9,559 nucleotides of DNA from Opitutaceae bacterium (GTDB taxonomy: Bacteria > Verrucomicrobiota > Verrucomicrobiia > Opitutales > Opitutaceae), in NCBI GenBank assembly GCA_031254955.1, contig JAIRTK010000156.1:1-9559 (forward strand), written 5' to 3'. Below the pieces are notes generated by a model that was not told the DNA's origin, searched no databases, and worked only from the letters and a program-made list of their open reading frames with translations. Below are positions 5,955 through 9,559 of the stretch, piece by piece. Within the stretch, counting starts at the first letter, position 1. The number at the start of each line of letters is the position of its first letter. Made by a program: the position numbers and the translations under genes.

Positions 5955-6620
5955 TTACTCCGGCGCGCCTGTGTTCAACGCGTCGCGAATGGCGTGGAGA
6001 AACTCCGGGGTCGTGGCGATTCCCTGCACTCCGTTGACGATGAATTGAATGCCCACGCAGAGAATCAGGAATCCCATGATTTTGGTCATGGCGTGCAGGC
6101 CGTTGACCCCGAGGAACCGCACCAGCCGCGTCGAAAGCCGGAGCACCACGTAGGCAATCGCGGCGACACCCAGAATCCCCGCGAAAATCCAGACGTAGTC
6201 CAGCCAACCCGACGCCATCGAGGTCAGCCCGATCGTGACCGAAATCGCGCCGGGGCCGCTCAGGCTGGGCATCGCCAGCGGGGTGAACGAGATGTCCTTC
6301 TTCTTCTGCGACTCCACTTTTTCCTCCGGGGTCTGCCCGTGGTCGTCCCTCGGATTGAGCATGCGCGCGCCCACGCCCGCCACGAGGATGCCTCCCGCGA
6401 TGCGCAGGCCGGGCAGCGACAGGCCGAAGAAATTCATGATGAAGCTGCCGCCCAGCAGGAAGCACCCGAGGATGGCGATCATGTAGCCGATGCCGCGCCG
6501 CGCCTGCGAGATGCGCTCCGCCTCCGGGTAGCCTTGCGTGATGGCGAGAAACAGCGGGGCGGTGCTGAACGGGTTGATGATGGGCAGCAGCGCCGCGATG
6601 GTGACGAAAATCAAGGACAT
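5955..6620 (-). CDS. MarC family integral membrane protein
   Basis: A 221-residue membrane protein of the MarC (UPF0056) family. Predicted membrane segments lie at about 4-26, 44-65, 69-87, 112-135, 142-162 and 178-200, the usual six. Family landmarks are visible: INPFSTAPLF (15-24), RIAGGILVAGVGARML (73-88), PLAMPSLSGPGAISVTIG (114-131) and NGLHAMTKIMGFLILCVGIQ (173-192). A charged loop at 90-110 (KVESQKKKD) separates segments 3 and 4. Despite its name, the family has no settled role; links to multiple-antibiotic resistance were not upheld and a transport or export role is only proposed. The start ATG at 6618-6620 gives a membrane segment at once; the purine-poor upstream sequence has no strong Shine-Dalgarno. 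It is divergent from the M16 peptidase gene, with about 385 bases between, and no operon partner is visible. Confidence 0.92.
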   Translation of the reverse strand: MSLIFVTIAALLPIINPFSTAPLFLAITQGYPEAERISQARRGIGYMIAILGCFLLGGSFIMNFFGLSLPGLRIAGGILVAGVGARMLNPRDDHGQTPEEKVESQKKKDISFTPLAMPSLSGPGAISVTIGLTSMASGWLDYVWIFAGILGVAAIAYVVLRLSTRLVRFLGVNGLHAMTKIMGFLILCVGIQFIVNGVQGIATTPEFLHAIRDALNTGAPE

Positions 6621-6710
6621 GGTTTCAACTCAAGCCCTGTCGCGGCAAAACGCAAGATACGCGCGCTGTTTCGTCTTTTCAGTCCGTCTGGTTTGAAGGG
6701 TTGTTTTTTT

Positions 6711-6918
6711 CACGCGGAGGCGCGGAGACGCGGAGAAGTCCGGGGTTTCTCTCCGAGCCTCCACGCCTCTGCGTCTCTGCGCTCGTCTCTACGCTTTCTG
6801 CGCCTCTACGCCTCTACGTCTCCGCTGTATCCGTGCCTCTAAGCCTCTACACTTCCACGCCTCATACCTCCATACCTCTGCGCCTACACACCTCCACGTC
6901 TCCACGTCTCCGCATGAG
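6711..6918. repeat. 8-nt phased GCGGAG/CTCTGCG repeat array
   Basis: The left part is three exact-phase 8-base units GCGGAGnn (6714-6737). After a short spacer the complementary strand of the motif continues as CCTCCACG, CCTCTGCG, TCTCTGCG (6758-6781) and then as about fifteen looser 7-9 base units (CCTCTACG, CTCCACGT and variants) to about 6915. The left units and the first right units form an imperfect hairpin. The array fills most of the marC-M16 divergent intergenic region. There are no constant-length repeats separated by unique spacers, so it is not a CRISPR array. Open reading through it gives a Ser/Leu/Thr-rich low-complexity translation. Confidence 0.7.
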
Positions 6919-6931
6919 ATTGTCCGCTTGG

Positions 6932-6946
6932 TTTCAACCATTGAAA
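6932..6946. promoter_or_regulatory. Small palindrome upstream of the M16 gene
   Basis: TTTCAA-CCA-TTGAAA lies 60 bases before the M16 start codon. The overlapping 9-mer GGTTTCAAC (6930-6938) recurs at 6621-6629, directly before the marC start. A dyad shared by two divergent genes could be an operator, but the match is short and may be chance. A second perfect hairpin, ATGCCG-TT-CGGCAT, lies at 6981-6994 just upstream of the start codon. Confidence 0.25.
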
Positions 6947-7005
6947 AGAGCGCCGGCCCGTCTTTTCCAGTTGCTCCCGAATGCCGTTCGGCATCCGCTT
7001 TCCGC

Positions 7006-9559
7006 ATGAAAGTTCCATCCGTCTCGGCCCGCGTGCCCGGTGTGTTTTTGGCGTTCGCGTTCGCGTTTTTGTTCGCGGCCTCCGCGCTGACCTTCGCCAC
7101 GGTGCGCCCGCCAAAACTGATCGCCGTCCCCGCGGTCCCCGCCGTCCCTGCCGTCCCCACCCTGTCCGCTGTCCCCGCCTTCGCCACCGCCGACTCGCCT
7201 CCTCCCGCCGGCGTCCCCCCGCGCCCGCGCGCCGCGAATGACGAGTCCGCCGTCCGCCACCTCGTGCTCGACAACGGCCTGCGCGTCCTCCTCGTCTCCG
7301 ACCCGCTCCTCAACAAATCCGCCGCGTCCGTCGCCGTCGGCGCCGGCTCGCTCGACGACCCCGAGGGGCGCGACGGCCTCGCGCATTTCCTCGAACACAT
7401 GCTCTTCCTCGGCACCGAGAAATACCCCGACGCCGGCCGCTACCAGCGTTTCATCGAGGCCAACAACGGCGCGTGGAACGCCTACACCGCCAGCTCCGTC
7501 ACCAACTACCACTTCGAGGTCCGCCACGAAGCCTTTGCCGAGACGCTCGACATGTTCGCGCAATTCTTCATCGCCCCGCTCTTCACGCCCGAGTTCACGG
7601 AACGCGAAATCAACGCCGTCAACTCCGAGTTCCAGATGCGCCTCGAAAACGACCTCTGGCGGCAATACCAGCTCATGCAAAGTTTCTTCGCGGAAAACCA
7701 CCCCGAGCACCACTTTAACATCGGCAACGCCGCCACGCTCGCCGGCACCACCCGCGACGAACTGCTCGCCTTCTATCGCGCCCATTACAGCGCCAACCGC
7801 ATGGCCCTCGCCCTCACCGGCAAAGCCCCGCTCGACGAACTGGAACGACTCGCCCGCGCCTGCTTCTCCGCCGTCGAAAACCGCCGCCTCGCGCCCGTCG
7901 CGCCGCCGCCCGGCTTCCTGCCGCCAAAACCCGCCCTGCGCCTCATCCGCATGGAACCGGTCAAGGACCTCCAACAACTCGCGCTGCTGTTCCCGCTGCC
8001 CGGCTTCCGCGCCGACTACGCCTCCAAACCCGGCGCGCTCCTCGGCTACATTCTCGGCCACGAAGGCGAAGGCTCCCTCCTCTCCTCGCTCAAACGCGAC
8101 GGCCTCGCCACCGCGCTCGCCGCCGGAATCGACGAGGAGACCGAGACCTACGGCTCGTGCCTGCTCCACATCACCCTCACCCCCGCCGGAGTCGAAAACC
8201 ACCAAGCCGTTCTGGAACGCGTCTTCGCCGCCATCGACGCGTTCCGCCGCGCCGGTTATCCCGAGCGCCTCTTCCGCGAACGCCAGACCATGGCCCGCCT
8301 CGACGAGACATTTCGCGACAAAGGCGAAGGCACGTCGCGCGCCATCGGCCTGGCCAACCTCGCCCTCCACTACCCGCTCGAAATCGCCGACCGCGTGCCC
8401 CACCTCTGGATCGCGCCCGACCCCGCCGCCTACCAACGCCTCCTCGACGCGCTTCGCCCGGACAATTTCCTCGCCACCCTCGTCGCCAAAAACCAACCCA
8501 CCGACCGCACCGAACCCTGGTATGGCACCCGTTACTCCTACACCGAAGACACCGGCCCCGCCTGGCAACAACTCCTCGCCGCCGCCCGCGGCACCGTCCC
8601 CACCCACGCCGCCGTCTCTACCAACAACAGCGGCGTTTCCACCACCACCACCGCCACCGCCCTCCACCCGCCCGCGCCCAACCCCTACATCCCCGGACGC
8701 ACCGACCTCCTCCCGCCGATCCCGCTCCAGCTCATAGACGAACCAACCCTCAGCCTCTACTACGCGCAAGACACGGAGTTCCACCGCCCCATGTCCGCCC
8801 AACGTTTTCTCATCCGCCCCGCCCGCACCATCGGCACGGACGCCGCCGCCGCCGCGCACCTCGCGCTCTACGCCTCCGCCGTCCGCGAATCCCTCAACGA
8901 AACCATCGACACCGCGCGCGACGCCGGCCTCTCCTGCGTGATCACCCCCGCCGCCGACGGCCTCACCTTCACCGTCTCCGGCTACGACGAGTCCGCCAGC
9001 CGCCTCCTCGACGACCTCGCCGCCGGCCTCGTGGAAATCGACCTCGCCCCCGCCCGCTTCGACGACATCAAGGACAACCTGATCCGCCAGCTCGCCAGCT
9101 TCTCCCACGCCGAAGCGTATTCCATCGCAAACGCCACGCTCCGCGCCCTCATTTTTGAAAACAACCACCGCCCCGACGAACTCCTCCCCGCCACGCGCCG
9201 CGCCACCCTCGACGACATCCGCGCCTTCGCGAAAACACTCCGCGCCGCCGCCCGCCTCGAAGCCCTCGCCTACGGCAACCTCACCGCCGCCGCCGCCGCC
9301 GCGACCGCCCGCCGCGTGGCCGCGAAACTCGCCATCGGCACCCCCGCCGCCGCCACCGTCCCCGGTTCCACCGGAGCCTCTACCACCACCTCCGCCGCCG
9401 CCGCCGCTCCAGACACCTCTACCGCCACCGCCACCACTGCCGCCCTCTCCGCCGTCGGTCCCCCCGCTGCCCCCACCACCAACCGCGCCACCCCCCCCCC
9501 CCACACCCCCGCCCCCCCCCCCCGCCCCCCCCCCACAACCCAAGCCCAACCCCCCCCCC
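7006..9559 (+). CDS. M16 zinc metallopeptidase, pitrilysin/insulysin type (3' partial)
   Basis: The frame is open from ATG 7006-7008 to the right edge (851 codons). A signal peptide or anchor spans about residues 1-31. The inverted zinc motif HFLEH gives ligands H127 and H131 and catalytic E130; the third ligand is E208 in NAVNSEFQ, 81 residues after the first histidine, the spacing of pitrilysin and insulin-degrading enzyme. Domain 1 covers about 83-290. Domain 2, about 306-525, contains the family sequence GHEGEGSLLSSLK from 351. Domain 3 runs from about 560 (NPYIPGRTDLL) to 783. The fourth domain is missing because the window ends; relatives have about 950 residues. The enzyme probably degrades peptides in the periplasm. 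Unusual are a Val-Pro-Ala-rich stretch (40-58), a Thr/Ser-rich hinge (536-558) and a Pro/Thr/Ala-rich tail after 783. No Shine-Dalgarno is evident. The last ~25 codons are doubtful sequence. Confidence 0.93.
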   Translation, partial: MKVPSVSARVPGVFLAFAFAFLFAASALTFATVRPPKLIAVPAVPAVPAVPTLSAVPAFATADSPPPAGVPPRPRAANDESAVRHLVLDNGLRVLLVSDPLLNKSAASVAVGAGSLDDPEGRDGLAHFLEHMLFLGTEKYPDAGRYQRFIEANNGAWNAYTASSVTNYHFEVRHEAFAETLDMFAQFFIAPLFTPEFTEREINAVNSEFQMRLENDLWRQYQLMQSFFAENHPEHHFNIGNAATLAGTTRDELLAFYRAHYSANRMALALTGKAPLDELERLARACFSAVENRRLAPVAPPPGFLPPKPALRLIRMEPVKDLQQLALLFPLPGFRADYASKPGALLGYILGHEGEGSLLSSLKRDGLATALAAGIDEETETYGSCLLHITLTPAGVENHQAVLERVFAAIDAFRRAGYPERLFRERQTMARLDETFRDKGEGTSRAIGLANLALHYPLEIADRVPHLWIAPDPAAYQRLLDALRPDNFLATLVAKNQPTDRTEPWYGTRYSYTEDTGPAWQQLLAAARGTVPTHAAVSTNNSGVSTTTTATALHPPAPNPYIPGRTDLLPPIPLQLIDEPTLSLYYAQDTEFHRPMSAQRFLIRPARTIGTDAAAAAHLALYASAVRESLNETIDTARDAGLSCVITPAADGLTFTVSGYDESASRLLDDLAAGLVEIDLAPARFDDIKDNLIRQLASFSHAEAYSIANATLRALIFENNHRPDELLPATRRATLDDIRAFAKTLRAAARLEALAYGNLTAAAAAATARRVAAKLAIGTPAAATVPGSTGASTTTSAAAAAPDTSTATATTAALSAVGPPAAPTTNRATPPPHTPAPPPRPPPTTQAQPPP
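7122..7174 (+). repeat. In-gene Val-Pro-Ala coding repeat
   Basis: Short GTCCCCGCC-like units (9-base period with variants) encode a run of Val-Pro-Ala triplets between the signal segment and the first peptidase domain. The region likely forms an extended spacer between membrane or signal peptide and enzyme. Such low-complexity linkers are prone to length change by slippage. Confidence 0.65.
9485..9559. other. Suspect C-homopolymer terminal sequence
   Basis: The last 75 bases are almost entirely C with a few A and G and essentially no T, in runs of up to about 12 C. The change from the ordinary GC-rich coding sequence before about 9350 is progressive. The M16 frame stays open through it only because CCC encodes proline in every phase. 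Runs of G on the reverse strand at a contig end are typical of dark-cycle or low-quality read tails, so this stretch is more likely an assembly artefact than biology. Confidence 0.65.

Noticed and set aside
6711..6918. Possible CRISPR array
   Set aside because: Units are 7-9 bases long and contiguous, without constant repeats of 25-40 bases or unique spacers, and no cas gene is present.
6701..7009. 102-codon open frame over the 8-base repeat array
   Set aside because: The repeated Ser/Leu/Thr pattern is just translation of the array; it has no homology or start signal of its own.
7238..8737. 499-codon plus-strand open frame overlapping the M16 gene
   Set aside because: It is in a different frame from the HxxEH-containing frame and translates as Ser/Pro/Thr/Arg-rich sequence; a shadow of the real gene.
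6934..9549. 871-codon open frame on the minus strand
   Set aside because: It is antisense to the M16 peptidase. The glycine-rich start is the complement of the C-rich contig end, and no family motif is visible.

Overview
The window looks like a contig-end piece of a GC-rich genome. The best guess is Verrucomicrobiota, family Opitutaceae. This is inferred from GC-rich coding sequence, weak or absent Shine-Dalgarno sites before most genes, a secreted GH51 arabinofuranosidase, and intergenic DNA full of dispersed short repeats (ATCCGT units, GCGGAG units, GTAG-hairpins). No marker gene proves the taxon.

Layout: (1) 1-262 is the transposase-start end of an IS5-family element whose gene runs off the left edge on the minus strand. 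(2) 263-1043 has no gene; it holds a REP-type inverted pair, an ATCCGT inverted repeat and a GTAGGG hairpin. (3) 1044-3554, minus strand: secreted GH51 alpha-L-arabinofuranosidase with all catalytic residues. (4) 3555-3760: hairpin-rich gap. (5) 3761-4708, minus: ornithine carbamoyltransferase (argF). (6) About 4832-5647: a second IS5 copy in the same orientation as the first, with a transposase inactivated by at least five lesions. (7) 5648-5954: REP-type inverted pair. (8) 5955-6620, minus: MarC-family membrane protein. (9) 6621-7005: divergent intergenic region dominated by an 8-nt phased repeat. (10) 7006 to the right edge, plus: pitrilysin/insulysin-like M16 zinc peptidase, open to the end. 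It decays into C-rich sequence over the last ~75 bases, which is probably unreliable.

The genes do not form an evident pathway. ArgF is housekeeping arginine biosynthesis, the GH51 enzyme processes arabinose-containing plant polysaccharide, MarC is a membrane protein of unsettled function, and the M16 peptidase degrades peptides outside the cytoplasm. I see no defence system, CRISPR array, RNA gene or novel multigene system. The most interesting signal is between genes: four loci carry a GTAG tetranucleotide followed by a hairpin, the architecture of REP elements mobilised by RAYT transposases, but with different hairpin cores at each locus.
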